The notes: generated by a model from the sequence alone, not told the origin. A DNA stretch of 64,000 bases from Pontibacter sp. HSC-36F09 (GCF_024171605.1 NZ_JALKAA010000007.1:62001-126000), one strand, 5' to 3'; counted from the first letter of the stretch, positions 1 through 8,300 are shown. Made by a program: numbers and translations.

Positions 1-408
1 TAGGTTGATGTAAACCAGGCAGACTGCTGTGATGCCGGCGATAAAAGCGATTCTGTTTGCCGGCAGGTTGTTTCGCCAGGCGAAGTAGGCCATCAGGGGC
101 GGCAGCACAAAAAAGCTGAGGTTGCGCGGGTAGTAAAAGTCCTCGCTGATCGGGAAAATGGCGGGCAACTTAACGAGTATACCTGCCACCAGCGCAGCGA
201 TCACCACAAACAAAAATTCCCGGTTGAAGCGCCAGAAAACATCCTCCGCTTCGTAGTTCAGTCGTTCGTGCCAGAAGTCAGCCAGCGCAGTGTCATGTAC
301 CTGCGGGTAAATGCCGCTGAACTCCTGTTTGAAGCCTGCCTTGTTGGACCGGTACAGCTTCTCCAACTGCCCGGGATTGTCAAGATGCGATAGTATTTGC
401 TCTTTCAT
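1..408 (-). CDS. Partial membrane protein, possibly DUF4153-like
   Basis: An open frame on the minus strand starts at the ATG at 408-406 and runs off the left edge of the window, so only about 136 N-terminal residues are visible. It begins MKEQILSHLDNPGQLEKLYR, a soluble helical N-terminus of about 70 residues. This is followed by hydrophobic stretches (roughly residues 68-85 and 100-135) that look like membrane helices. The N-terminal pattern resembles Bacteroidota proteins annotated as DUF4153 or unknown membrane proteins, but I cannot confirm the family from this fragment. It lies downstream of the small membrane gene at 458-796 on the same strand with a 49-base gap, so the two may be co-transcribed. 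Function unknown. Confidence 0.6.
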   Translation of the reverse strand, partial: MKEQILSHLDNPGQLEKLYRSNKAGFKQEFSGIYPQVHDTALADFWHERLNYEAEDVFWRFNREFLFVVIAALVAGILVKLPAIFPISEDFYYPRNLSFFVLPPLMAYFAWRNNLPANRIAFIAGITAVCLVYINL

Positions 409-457
409 GGGTCTATACTTGTAATGTTTTTTATCGGAATAAATGCAGTGAAATGGC

Positions 458-796
458 CTAGTGCCACAGCGTGCCGGCCAAACCCAGCACAGAGCCAAGC
501 CAAAGACCTACCACATAAATCAGCGCACTTAGCACCACCGCGATGCCCTTGTGTAGGCCAAGACTGCGGTGATAATGGAGGAGCATGCAGTTAATAAAGC
601 CGCCGAGTGCACCGGCCATCGGCACGATGAGGAGTGGTCTCAGCATCCACAGCTTGCCCCAGGCCGGATCAGGATGCTGCACACCCGCCAGAAAGAGTGC
701 GATCAGGGCTAATCCGAAGGCGGCGCCTGTCAGGGCGCGTCTGCCAGCCGCGGCAGGCTGCACAGGTTGGTTTTGATATTCGTTTTGCTGTACCAT
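458..796 (-). CDS. Small three-helix membrane protein
   Basis: A protein of 112 residues with a polar Gln-rich N-terminus (about 22 residues) and three hydrophobic segments at roughly residues 23-42, 52-73 and 83-109. There is no signal peptide and no motif that I can tie to a function; similar short Bacteroidota proteins are left as hypothetical. The ATG at 796-794 is preceded, 48 bases upstream, by a 17-bp palindrome (844-860). The same palindrome sits just ahead of the membrane-protein/regulator pair at 877-1816. The shared site suggests this gene is controlled by the HTH_34 regulator encoded next to it. The gene probably forms a transcription unit with the partial membrane gene further left. 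Confidence 0.6.
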   Translation of the reverse strand: MVQQNEYQNQPVQPAAAGRRALTGAAFGLALIALFLAGVQHPDPAWGKLWMLRPLLIVPMAGALGGFINCMLLHYHRSLGLHKGIAVVLSALIYVVGLWLGSVLGLAGTLWH

Positions 797-843
797 GTTA
801 TTGCTGTGTTATAGTTAGTAAGTGTTTTATTTGTTAATAAAGT

Positions 844-860
844 ACTTTGAGGTTCAAAGT
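844..860. promoter_or_regulatory. Probable operator of the HTH_34 regulator, copy 1
   Basis: The site is a perfect inverted repeat, ACTTTGA-N3-TCAAAGT (arms 844-850 and 854-860). It lies between the regulator stop codon (877) and the start of the small membrane gene (796). An almost identical sequence, including the flanking AGT, occurs at 1825-1841. Regulation by the neighbouring winged-helix protein is inference from position and symmetry. Confidence 0.5.
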
Positions 861-876
861 GAAGAGACAAAAAAAA

Positions 877-1185
877 TTAATCGCTCTGTCTGTTATTCAA
901 AATCAGTTGCTCCAAGGCATCCAGGTGGCTTTTAAAAGCTTCCCGACCGGCATCCGTGGCCTGATAAGTGGTGTTGGGTTTACGGCCAACAAACTGTTTT
1001 TCTACTTGCAGGTACTTGGCTTCCTCCAGCGCCCGCAGGTGACTGGCCAGGTTGCCATCGGTCAGTTGCAGGGTTTCTTTCAGGGTATTGAAGTCCACCC
1101 TGTCGTCCACCAGCAGCACCGACATAATGCCCAGCCGTGCCTTGCTTTCGAAGGCTTTGTTTATATTTTCCAGATACTCTTTCAC
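877..1185 (-). CDS. Winged-helix transcriptional regulator (HTH_34 type)
   Basis: A DNA-binding protein of about 102 residues of the MarR-like HTH_34 group. I chose the GTG at 1185-1183 because the product then begins MKEYLENINKAFESKARL, the usual start of this family. A longer frame reaching 1227 would overlap the upstream gene and add residues unlike the family. Helices around VDFNTLKETLQLTDGNLASH form the helix-turn-helix, and the wing follows at about residues 65-85 (VEKQFVGRKPNTTYQ). It lies 7 bases downstream of the membrane gene at 1193-1816 and is clearly in its operon. These small regulators usually repress their own operon and bind DNA as dimers. The two palindromes at 844-860 and 1825-1841 are the obvious candidate targets. 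Confidence 0.8.
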   Translation of the reverse strand: MKEYLENINKAFESKARLGIMSVLLVDDRVDFNTLKETLQLTDGNLASHLRALEEAKYLQVEKQFVGRKPNTTYQATDAGREAFKSHLDALEQLILNNRQSD

Positions 1186-1192
1186 CGGTCTG

Positions 1193-1816
1193 CTAGCGTT
1201 CGTATTTAAAGTACACCAGCGCGCCATACACTATGTGCAACATACCAAAACCCACGGTCCAGAGCATCAATCCATAGCTGACAAACACACTGGCTACCAG
1301 GCCAAGAATAATTTCAATGATGCCCAGATAACGGATATCGCCTAAGGTATACTTGCTGCCATTGAGTAGTGCCAAACCATAAAAAACCAGCATGGCCGGT
1401 GCTACCAGGTATAAGATGCCATGGTAAAGCAGGACGCCACAGAACACACCACCAGCAGCCAAAGGTATAGCCAGGTTCAGGAGCAGACGCTTCGATTGGT
1501 TATCCCAGGTGCGCTGGTTCTTCTTGCGGGCATTGCGCGCCGTAAAGTAGGTGGCGGTGCTAAAAGCCAGTGCTAATACCCCAACCGCTACCACCAGCAT
1601 AAAAAGAACGTTTTCACGACTGAAATTACTGGCCAGATCATCGTAATAATTGATGTTGTGCTGACTGAAGTACCATTTCACCACGGCCGCTCCCACCAGT
1701 GCCGACAAACCTGCAAATACGCCCGACAAACCACTTAGGGAGATAAAGCGGGAAGATCGATCCATAATGTTGCGGATCTCGTGCAGGGCTTCTAACTGGT
1801 CTTGCTGCTGGTTCAT
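1193..1816 (-). CDS. Multi-pass membrane protein paired with HTH_34 regulator
   Basis: A protein of 207 residues whose N-terminal 20 residues are polar (MNQQQDQLEALHEIRNIMDR). About six hydrophobic segments follow, at roughly 22-46, 70-94, 110-128, 130-150, 160-180 and 182-203. Such proteins are commonly found in Bacteroidota directly before a small winged-helix regulator, exactly as here; their function is not known. The start codon at 1816-1814 lies only 8 bases from the palindromic operator at 1825-1841. A bound regulator would therefore cover the promoter or leader, which fits autoregulation of the two-gene operon. I see no enzyme or transporter signature. Confidence 0.7.
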   Translation of the reverse strand: MNQQQDQLEALHEIRNIMDRSSRFISLSGLSGVFAGLSALVGAAVVKWYFSQHNINYYDDLASNFSRENVLFMLVVAVGVLALAFSTATYFTARNARKKNQRTWDNQSKRLLLNLAIPLAAGGVFCGVLLYHGILYLVAPAMLVFYGLALLNGSKYTLGDIRYLGIIEIILGLVASVFVSYGLMLWTVGFGMLHIVYGALVYFKYER

Positions 1817-1824
1817 TTTAAAGT

Positions 1825-1841
1825 ACTTTGAGTTTCAAAGT
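1825..1841. promoter_or_regulatory. Probable operator of the HTH_34 regulator, copy 2
   Basis: The site is a perfect inverted repeat, ACTTTGA-N3-TCAAAGT (arms 1825-1831 and 1835-1841). It begins 8 bases ahead of the start codon of the membrane-protein/regulator operon. The only differences from copy 1 at 844-860 are in the spacer. Confidence 0.55.
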
Positions 1842-1929
1842 TAATACAGGTTTACGTAAAGTCAAGACATGAGGATAAATAAATTTGAAGAATTTAAAGA
1901 GAGTATGGAATTAGCCTAAACTTAGGAAA

Positions 1930-2454
1930 GAGCTTTCAGGTTTGAGAAAGCGAACTGCTAATACGAGCCTGCAGCTCTTTATGCTCTTCGGGACATCTAT
2001 GTCCCGAAGTTTTCTGTTGGGGATGTACACATCCCCGTATGTAGGTTAAGGTTTGCAGGTATACGGGGAATAGGAAATCCCCTGCCGTTTGCTTTCGGAT
2101 AGATAAATCCAAAAGAGCCCGTTGCCTGTTCTCTGTGTGCAGGTATACAGGGGCAAGGATGTCCCCGGCAAAAATGCTTCCGGACATAGATGTCCGGAAG
2201 AGCGTAATTTTATTAACTCTATGCGCGGGTCTGGAGACACGCAACAGTTGGGGGTAGGGGCCCTCAATTACGATTCGGATTGATAAATCCGATTCAGCTA
2301 TACCTGCGAGAATCGGTTATACCTGAATTATTTTATACCTACTTAAAGCAGCTGAACCTAACCGAATCAGCTATACCTATCCCGAAACTAAAAAGCATTG
2401 GCCATATCCCAGGTATACAGCTAATGCCATGCAGGTATAGCCCGTCGTTCCAGA
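1930..2454. repeat. Intergenic palindrome-rich repeat region
   Basis: The 638-base gap between 1817 and 2454 carries no convincing gene; open frames in it are short and made of repeats. It holds perfect palindromes: 1986-2009 (core GGGACAT..ATGTCCC), 2019-2036 (GGGGATGT/ACATCCCC) and 2177-2200 (CTTCCGGACAT..ATGTCCGGAAG). Six to eight AGGTATA/TATACCT heptamers lie between 2046 and 2440. The first two palindromes recur in the same order and spacing at 58219-58265, downstream of hemA. A related piece with GGATTTATCAATCC occurs around 14770. The region therefore belongs to a dispersed, partly decayed intergenic repeat family. No transposase is associated. Confidence 0.65.
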
Positions 2455-3420
2455 CTATTTTTCCATCTCCTTTAGCTTAACAGGCTTCCTGAGTTTTTCA
2501 GACTCCCACAAGGCCACAAAGGGCTCTTCATCAGCGGCCCAGTAACCTCGCTTCATAAAGCCGGTGTTGAACCCAAAGGCTGCTTTACCGGTACTATCCA
2601 TCGCCAGAATTCCGCGGTCACCCTCCAACTTATCGGCATGCAACTCGATGGCTTTGTCGGTAGCCGACTGCAACGAGTTGCCGGCATACTTCATCATGGC
2701 ATATACCTCGTGCGCGAGCACACCGCGCATGATCGCTTCGCCCTCGCCGGTGCAGCTTACGGCGCATACTTCGTTGTTGGCGAAGGTACCCCCTCCGATG
2801 ATCGGTGTATCCCCGACGCGGCCTTTCATCTGGTCAGTCAGGCCACCAGTGGAAGTAGCGGCTGCCAGGTTGCCGTTGATGTCCAGAGCAACAGCGCCTA
2901 CTGTATCAGACATGGAGCCGGGCATTCTTTTCTTCTCGGCCTTTTCTTGCTGCTTGTCAAGCCAGGCCTCTCTTTTCTCAGGCGTCACGAAGTACTCCGG
3001 CCCTTTGAGTGGCAGGTTGTTGGCGAGGGCAAATTCCTCGGCGCCGGTACCTACCAATAGGCAGTGCTTGCATTTCTGAAGAATCACCTTCGCCAGACTG
3101 ATCGGGTGCTGCACATAGCGCACACCGCCCACAGCCCCGACCCGAAGGGTATTGCCGTCCATAATAGCGGCGTCAAACTCCGTCTCTCCCCGTTGTGTCA
3201 GGCTTGCGCCCCGTGCGGCATTGAACACCGGGTTCTGCTCCATGCTGTTGACTGCCGCTTCCACAGCATCCAAGGCGCTGCCGCCTTTTTCCAGCACGTT
3301 GTACCCTTCTTTCAGAGCGTCTGCCAAACCTTCTCTGTATGCTTCTTCCTTTTCCTTGTCAAGCTCGCTGGGCTTCACTGTCTCCGCCCCGCCATGAATT
3401 GCAATCGCAAATTTTTTCAT
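2455..3420 (-). CDS. iaaA: Isoaspartyl peptidase / L-asparaginase (Ntn-hydrolase)
   Basis: A protein of 321 residues of the plant-type asparaginase family, which self-cleaves to free a catalytic threonine. The cleavage site is visible as GSMSDTVGAVALD, giving Thr173 as the predicted nucleophile. It is followed by NLAAATSTGG and the substrate-loop GRVGDTPIIGGG. There is no signal peptide, so it should act in the cytoplasm. These enzymes hydrolyse isoaspartyl dipeptides and asparagine. The gene lies directly downstream of cyanophycin synthetase on the same strand. The likely job is therefore to split beta-Asp-Arg released when cyanophycin is degraded, and this context is the main argument for the peptidase role. 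A strong hairpin at 3495-3533 separates the two genes. Confidence 0.9.
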   Translation of the reverse strand: MKKFAIAIHGGAETVKPSELDKEKEEAYREGLADALKEGYNVLEKGGSALDAVEAAVNSMEQNPVFNAARGASLTQRGETEFDAAIMDGNTLRVGAVGGVRYVQHPISLAKVILQKCKHCLLVGTGAEEFALANNLPLKGPEYFVTPEKREAWLDKQQEKAEKKRMPGSMSDTVGAVALDINGNLAAATSTGGLTDQMKGRVGDTPIIGGGTFANNEVCAVSCTGEGEAIMRGVLAHEVYAMMKYAGNSLQSATDKAIELHADKLEGDRGILAMDSTGKAAFGFNTGFMKRGYWAADEEPFVALWESEKLRKPVKLKEMEK

Positions 3421-3494
3421 AGTTGTTCTTTTTAATTGGATCTCTGGTAATGTGAGGCGCTCTTTTCTGGTTTTATTTGTTCGTACTACAATGC

Positions 3495-3533
3495 TTCAGC
3501 GGCTGCCATCTGGTTCTAGAGGCAGCCGCTGAA
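3495..3533 (-). terminator. Hairpin between cphA and iaaA
   Basis: A perfect 13-bp stem (3495-3507 with 3521-3533) closes a 13-base loop just after the cphA stop codon. There is no T-run after it on the minus strand, so it could be an mRNA-stabilising or attenuating hairpin rather than a full terminator. Confidence 0.55.
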
Positions 3534-3547
3534 GGGGAGAAACTGAT

Positions 3548-6199
3548 TTAGAATGAATCCTGCTCGAGCGAGGAAATATGCCGGTGCTGAATGATGCGGA
3601 AACTCTCCACCATTTTTACAGAATCCGGAATGTCTTCCGAGAACAGGGCGATGAAGGAGCCCTCCGGGGCATATTCCATGGCATGGGCCAGGGCACGGCT
3701 TTCCTGGTTAATCTCCGTCAGTTTCATATCAGGCTTCACCGACATGATGCCCTGCTTGAGCAAGCCGTTGATCTCATCTCCGGTTCTACCGCGCAGGTCC
3801 TTGTCCTGCCGGATGATGATCTCATCGAAGGTTTCGGCTGCAATCCGTCCGATCTCGATGGTGTCCTCTTCCAGACGATCTCCCACACCCGCTATGATGC
3901 CAATCTTGTAGGAAGCGTGCACATTGTCGATAAAGTCAGCGATGGCCTCCATGCTCGCAATGTTGTGGGCATAGTCGATGAGCACTTCGTAACGGGGCAG
4001 CTGGAAGAGGTTCATGCGGCCTGGCGTGGTCTCCGCGGAAGGTATAAACGTGCGCAGGGCTGTTTTGAGCTCGGCTATCTCGAAGTGGTTGATATACCCG
4101 GTCAGCGCAGCTGCCAGCACGTTCTGGATGTTAAAGCGGGCCCGGCCCCCAAAGGTCAGCGGGATGTCGGCAACGCGGTCTACCCGTATCTTATAAGTGT
4201 TCTTGAAGATGGAAATATACCCGTTTTCGAGCACAGCGGCCAGTCCGCCTTTGCTAATGTGCTGCAGAATGCGTGGATTATTTTCATCCAGACTGAAGAA
4301 GGCCACCTTACAGGAAAGTCCGGTCGCCATTTCAAACACCAGGTCATCGTCCGCATTGAGCACGGCATAGCCATTCTGGCACACTGTGCGCGGGATCACC
4401 GCCTTCACCTCGGCCATTTCCTCTACCGTATTGATGTCCCCCAGACCCAGGTGGTCTGCCGACACGTTAGTGACGATACCGATGTCACACTGCCGGAAGG
4501 CCAGGCCTGAACGCAGCATGCCGCCCCGGGCACACTCCAGCACAGCATAGTTCACAGTTGGGTCCTTGAGCACAAACTCGCTGCTGTAAGATCCGGTGGT
4601 GTCGCCTTTGATGATCTTTTTATCCTGTATGTAGATGCCGTCGGTAGTAGTATACCCAACCTGGAAGCCTTTGAACTTGAGCATATGCGCTACCAGGCGG
4701 GTGGTGGTGGTTTTACCGTTGGTACCCGTAATAGCCACAATAGGTATACGGGTTGGGCTGCCGTGCGGGAAAAGCATGTTGATGATCGGCTCGGCCACGT
4801 TGCGGGGCAAACCTTCGGTCGGGGAGATGTGCATGCGCAGGCCGGGAGCGGCATTCACCTCGATTACAGAACCTCTTGTCTCGGGCAGCGGAATGGCGAT
4901 GTCGGTCGTCATCACATCTATGCCGCACACGTCGAGTCCGATGATGCCGGCGATGCGCTCTGCCATGAGCACATTGTAAGGGTGTACAATATCTGTCACG
5001 TCAGTGGCCGTACCACCGGTGCTCAGGTTAGCCGTGCTTTTCAGGTATAACACTTCGCCGGCTGGCAACACCGATTGCAGCGTCAGTCCTTTGTCCTTGA
5101 TCAGATTGCGGGTATGCTTGTCGACTTTGATGTGCGTGAGCGCCTTTTCATGTCCTATACCTCTTCTGGGGTCCTTGTTCACTTCCTTCACCAGCTGCTG
5201 TATGGTCGAGATGCCGTCGCCGGTAACCATAGCGGGCGTGCGTCTGGCGGCAGCAGTGAATTTGCCATTGATGACCAGCAGGCGGTAATCGTCGCCGGTG
5301 ATGAACTGCTCCACCATCACTTTTTTGGAGTAACGCTGTGCCTCAATCAGGGCACGCATAGCTTCTTTCCAGGTATGGATGTTGATGGTAGCGCCCTTTC
5401 CCTGGTTTCCGTCCAGCGGTTTTATGACCACCGGGTAACCCAGTTCATCTATTGCGGTCTCCATTTCATCGGCGTCGATCACAATGCTGCCGTGCGGCAC
5501 TGGTATACCTGCCTCCTCCAGTATCAGCTTGGTAGCGTTTTTGTTGCCGGCGTTCTCTACCGCAAAAAAGGAGGTTCGGGAAGTCATGGCCGCCTGTATG
5601 TGTTTTTGGTGGACGCCGTACCCCAACTGGATAAGCCCGCTGCGATGGTTGTTGATATACGGTATACCTCTGCTCACGGCTTCAGACACAATCGCCTCTG
5701 TGGTCGGACCAAAGTACTCGTCTTCTCTGATCTGGTGCAGTTTAACGATGTCCTGCAGGATACTGGGCTTTTTGCCCTTGGCCATCAGTTCGGCAATGCG
5801 CACTGCGGCATGGGCCGCATACTCACCGGCACGTTCCTGCTGATAGGAAAAAAGCACATAGTCCACGCCGGGTGCGGGACCGGCATAGCGCCTTCCGTAA
5901 CCACTGTCCATGCCGGCCAGCGTCTGTAGCTCGAGTGCGATGTGCTGCACCACCTTGCTAAATGTAGTGCCTTCGCGCACGAGCTTGAAAAAGCCACCGG
6001 GTGTTCCTTTGGTAGAGCGATGCTCATACATACCCGGGAAAAGCTTTTCCAGCCGCTCCGGGAATTGAGGTACTTCATTGGTGAGAATATCCTGCAGGCT
6101 TTCCAGGTCAAGCTTCAGGACAATAATTTTAGGATGCTTGATGGACCAGTAGTTTGGTCCACGCATGATCCTCATTTCAAGTATTTTCATTGCTTTCAA
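3548..6199 (-). CDS. cphA: Cyanophycin synthetase
   Basis: A protein of 883 residues that builds cyanophycin (multi-L-arginyl-poly-L-aspartate), a nitrogen and carbon storage polymer, using ATP, aspartate and arginine. The order of domains is an N-terminal region (MKILEMRIMRGPNYWS), an ATP-grasp domain from about 200 to 480 (with VVIKPLDGNQGKG and VIEVNAAPGL), and a Mur-ligase-like domain. The Mur-like P-loop ITGTNGKTTTTRL lies near residue 490. The length is usual for CphA. The start may be the ATG at 6199 or, closer to family members, the one at 6190. iaaA follows on the same strand. I see no cyanophycinase gene (cphB) in the window, so depolymerisation must be encoded elsewhere. Confidence 0.93.
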   Translation of the reverse strand: MKAMKILEMRIMRGPNYWSIKHPKIIVLKLDLESLQDILTNEVPQFPERLEKLFPGMYEHRSTKGTPGGFFKLVREGTTFSKVVQHIALELQTLAGMDSGYGRRYAGPAPGVDYVLFSYQQERAGEYAAHAAVRIAELMAKGKKPSILQDIVKLHQIREDEYFGPTTEAIVSEAVSRGIPYINNHRSGLIQLGYGVHQKHIQAAMTSRTSFFAVENAGNKNATKLILEEAGIPVPHGSIVIDADEMETAIDELGYPVVIKPLDGNQGKGATINIHTWKEAMRALIEAQRYSKKVMVEQFITGDDYRLLVINGKFTAAARRTPAMVTGDGISTIQQLVKEVNKDPRRGIGHEKALTHIKVDKHTRNLIKDKGLTLQSVLPAGEVLYLKSTANLSTGGTATDVTDIVHPYNVLMAERIAGIIGLDVCGIDVMTTDIAIPLPETRGSVIEVNAAPGLRMHISPTEGLPRNVAEPIINMLFPHGSPTRIPIVAITGTNGKTTTTRLVAHMLKFKGFQVGYTTTDGIYIQDKKIIKGDTTGSYSSEFVLKDPTVNYAVLECARGGMLRSGLAFRQCDIGIVTNVSADHLGLGDINTVEEMAEVKAVIPRTVCQNGYAVLNADDDLVFEMATGLSCKVAFFSLDENNPRILQHISKGGLAAVLENGYISIFKNTYKIRVDRVADIPLTFGGRARFNIQNVLAAALTGYINHFEIAELKTALRTFIPSAETTPGRMNLFQLPRYEVLIDYAHNIASMEAIADFIDNVHASYKIGIIAGVGDRLEEDTIEIGRIAAETFDEIIIRQDKDLRGRTGDEINGLLKQGIMSVKPDMKLTEINQESRALAHAMEYAPEGSFIALFSEDIPDSVKMVESFRIIQHRHISSLEQDSF

Positions 6200-6529
6200 G
6201 CTTCAGGTTAGAGCCTGTAAAAAACAGGTCGCAGGCCGCTAGGGCTATGCTTAAGATTTGTACGGATAAGGCAGCGATTGGGAGAACGTTAATGCAGCAA
6301 ATAGAGCCTGATATACTTTAAAATGAGTAGTTCAGTCAGGAATGAGTAGTTCGCCAAAATAAAAGGTGGTTAGTACAGGCTCGCCTTCCGTATTTGTACG
6401 CCTTTTAGTAAAACGCCTAACCTAAGCCTGCCAATTTAAAAACCCCTGCCTCCTTGGATCGTTTAATAAGTGCATGTTTTGTATAAATCAATATTTAATA
6501 AATCATATAATACTATTTAATACAACGCT
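6200..6529. other. Divergent intergenic region with short direct repeat
   Basis: This is a 330-base, fairly AT-rich gap between the divergently transcribed cphA and the low-complexity protein gene. It should hold both promoters. A 12-base direct repeat AATGAGTAGTTC occurs at 6322-6333 and 6341-6352, 19 bases apart. I see no gene or hairpin in it. Confidence 0.4.
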
Positions 6530-7417
6530 ATGGCAAGAGATTATCAGGATGACTATGGTGGGGAAGGTTACCCGTCTCACCAGGAGAACCAGGGTTTTTT
6601 TGACCGGGTAGGCGATAAAATCAGCAGTGCCTGGGAGCGTATAAGGCGCGATGATGACGACCAGAGTCACAGCCGCAGTGCACATTACCCTTACTCAGGA
6701 GAAAGTGATCGCGGAGGCTACCGCTCTTCTGCTTACGGTTTGCGGGATTCCGGAAGCCATGAGCAGGACAGGGGTTATGGGCAATCCCAGCTGGGCAGGT
6801 ATAGTCCGCAGCGTTCTGAAGGCAGCAATTATGGGGATACTTCCCGATCCGGACAGGGCTGGGCCAGCAGCGGTTACAGTGGCCGTATGTCTGATTACGG
6901 AAGCTCTTCGCAGCAGCGCGGGCAGTCACAGGACTATGGTTTTGCATCCTCGCAGGGGAGCGGTTATGGACGAAGCGGTTCCCCTTACGGAGCTGGCTCC
7001 AGCGGGGGTGAGTATGGTGCTTCGGGGCAGGCAGACTATGGCAGCACACAGCGCGGCTACGGCAGCTCGTCTGGCTACGGGGATTCATCAGCAGGCTACG
7101 GCAGAAGCTCTATGGGCTTTCCACGTGGTTCCGACTACGGAAGTGGCGGCTCGGGCTCTATGGGAGGCGGCTATTTCGGAAGCGGGGCAGGACCCTGGAG
7201 CGGTGGACCTTACGGCGACACTGGCACCGCAGGCTACAGAGCGGGCAGTGGCTCGCAGCGCAACGTGGGCGGCAGCTCGGGGTCGGGAACACAGGACAGT
7301 AGCAGCTCCATGGGTAGCACAGGTGGCTACAGTAGCTCTGACTATGATTATTCCCGCAGGGAGCAGCTGCGCCGGGGCCAGCCTGAACAAAGCTACGGCA
7401 GTGACTGGGATAGATAA
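6530..7417 (+). CDS. Gly/Ser/Tyr-rich low-complexity protein
   Basis: A protein of 295 residues. The first 45 residues (MARDYQDDYGGEGYPSHQ, then GFFDRVGDKISSAWERIR) resemble the N-terminus of Bacteroidota stress-associated proteins that carry an FDRAGDEVRSWFGD-like element. From about residue 45 to the end the sequence is built almost wholly of Gly, Ser, Tyr, Gln, Arg and Asp, with many SGYG, DYGS and GYGR motifs. It has no signal peptide, no membrane segment and practically no aliphatic residues. This composition is like prion-like or phase-separating domains, although function cannot be read from it. An overlapping frame (6651-7517) exists, but it is an Ala-rich shadow. The gene ends at a shared bidirectional terminator (7437-7467). 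Confidence 0.75.
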   Translation: MARDYQDDYGGEGYPSHQENQGFFDRVGDKISSAWERIRRDDDDQSHSRSAHYPYSGESDRGGYRSSAYGLRDSGSHEQDRGYGQSQLGRYSPQRSEGSNYGDTSRSGQGWASSGYSGRMSDYGSSSQQRGQSQDYGFASSQGSGYGRSGSPYGAGSSGGEYGASGQADYGSTQRGYGSSSGYGDSSAGYGRSSMGFPRGSDYGSGGSGSMGGGYFGSGAGPWSGGPYGDTGTAGYRAGSGSQRNVGGSSGSGTQDSSSSMGSTGGYSSSDYDYSRREQLRRGQPEQSYGSDWDR

Positions 7418-7436
7418 CACTCTTCAAATAAAAAAT

Positions 7437-7467
7437 AAAAAAGGGATCGCTTGCAGCGGTCCCTTTT
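7437..7467. terminator. Bidirectional terminator
   Basis: The stem AAGGGATCGC/GCGGTCCCTT (one T-G pair) has flanking A and T runs on both sides. It serves the low-complexity protein gene on the plus strand and the STAS gene, which ends at 7468, on the minus strand. Confidence 0.85.
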
Positions 7468-7815
7468 TTATTTGGCAATCATTTGCCTGGCGTCTTCTAC
7501 AGTTTCTGCCGACTTGATCAGGCGGTCGAGGCCCAGGATCTCAAATACGTTCCGGATTTTAGGCGGCATGTTCACCATCACCAGATCCATCTCCTTTAAG
7601 TTGCAGGCCTGAAAGGCAGCCAGCAGCACACCAAGTCCGGCCGAAGAAATATAAGTCAGCTCACTGCATTCGATCAGCACAAAGCCCGACGAGGCAGCAA
7701 TTGCCTCTTCCAATGCATTGTCGGCGTATACAGACGAACTGGCGTCAAGCTCTCCCTTGAATCGAAGCAATGCCCCTTTGCCAATCGTATCTGTCGTCAC
7801 GCTAAAAGTTTTCAT
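7468..7815 (-). CDS. STAS-domain anti-sigma factor antagonist
   Basis: A protein of 115 residues consisting of a single STAS domain, as in SpoIIAA/RsbV. Partners of this family are serine kinases that bind a sigma factor or other target and phosphorylate a conserved serine in the STAS protein. Here the loop reads YISSAGLGVLL, and Ser58 aligns with the SpoIIAA phosphorylation site. The preceding Asp of SpoIIAA is replaced by Ser57. No kinase or phosphatase partner (RsbW or RsbU type) is encoded nearby, so it is an orphan switch component in this window. It shares a terminator with the convergent low-complexity protein gene. Confidence 0.85.
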   Translation of the reverse strand: MKTFSVTTDTIGKGALLRFKGELDASSSVYADNALEEAIAASSGFVLIECSELTYISSAGLGVLLAAFQACNLKEMDLVMVNMPPKIRNVFEILGLDRLIKSAETVEDARQMIAK

Positions 7816-8300
7816 CTATCGTTGTTTTCTTCTCTTGATCAATCGCCGGCTTTTTGGGCCGTTCATATCCGCTCTATGAAGCGATCAGTTTGTGTTATTG
7901 CCTTTCATACGCAAAAATGCAACTCAGGCTGTCTCGCTTCAGGTGAGCATGCTTTCAAAGGTATAAGAAAAATCTTCCTTTCAATGCTATTCTTACCAGT
8001 CTGTGACCACTTGATGTTTAATTCCGATTATAATCGTAGTAAATACGTATACGATTCCGTAGTAAATACTGAATTTTTGCTATTGCATCTGTTTTAAGTG
8101 TCATGTAGGGCAGGCGCAATTGTACATTCAGTTATTTATGATGAAAATTGTTGGCAAAAGGGTAGTCTGGTTGAATAACCTTTAGGCCGGCTGCCTTCTA
8201 TTCGATCTTCTTCATAGCATGCCCGGCTTTTTCTACTTTTCTTGACCATAAAACTGCTGGACGAAGAGGTTACTTGTGACCTTTGATTCAAACTTGAAAA
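7816..8300. other. Intergenic region, no gene seen
   Basis: This 485-base, AT-rich gap lies between two divergent genes (STAS protein and LuxR-type response regulator). The one plus-strand frame (7822-8097) has an implausible composition and no family resemblance. A -7-like GACCTTTG lies at about 8277-8284, close to the response regulator start. I see no repeat or RNA. Confidence 0.35.

Noticed and set aside
1936-2267. Two overlapping minus-strand frames in the repeat region
   Set aside because: They are built entirely from the palindromic repeats and match no protein pattern.
6651-7517. Second long frame (288 codons) overlapping the Gly/Ser/Tyr-rich gene
   Set aside because: Its Ala/Thr/Val-rich product has no family look and is a by-product of the GC-rich repeats. 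The other frame has a sensible N-terminus and ends just before a terminator.
7822-8097. 91-codon plus-strand frame in the gap before the response regulator
   Set aside because: No recognisable domain, odd composition and no supporting signals.
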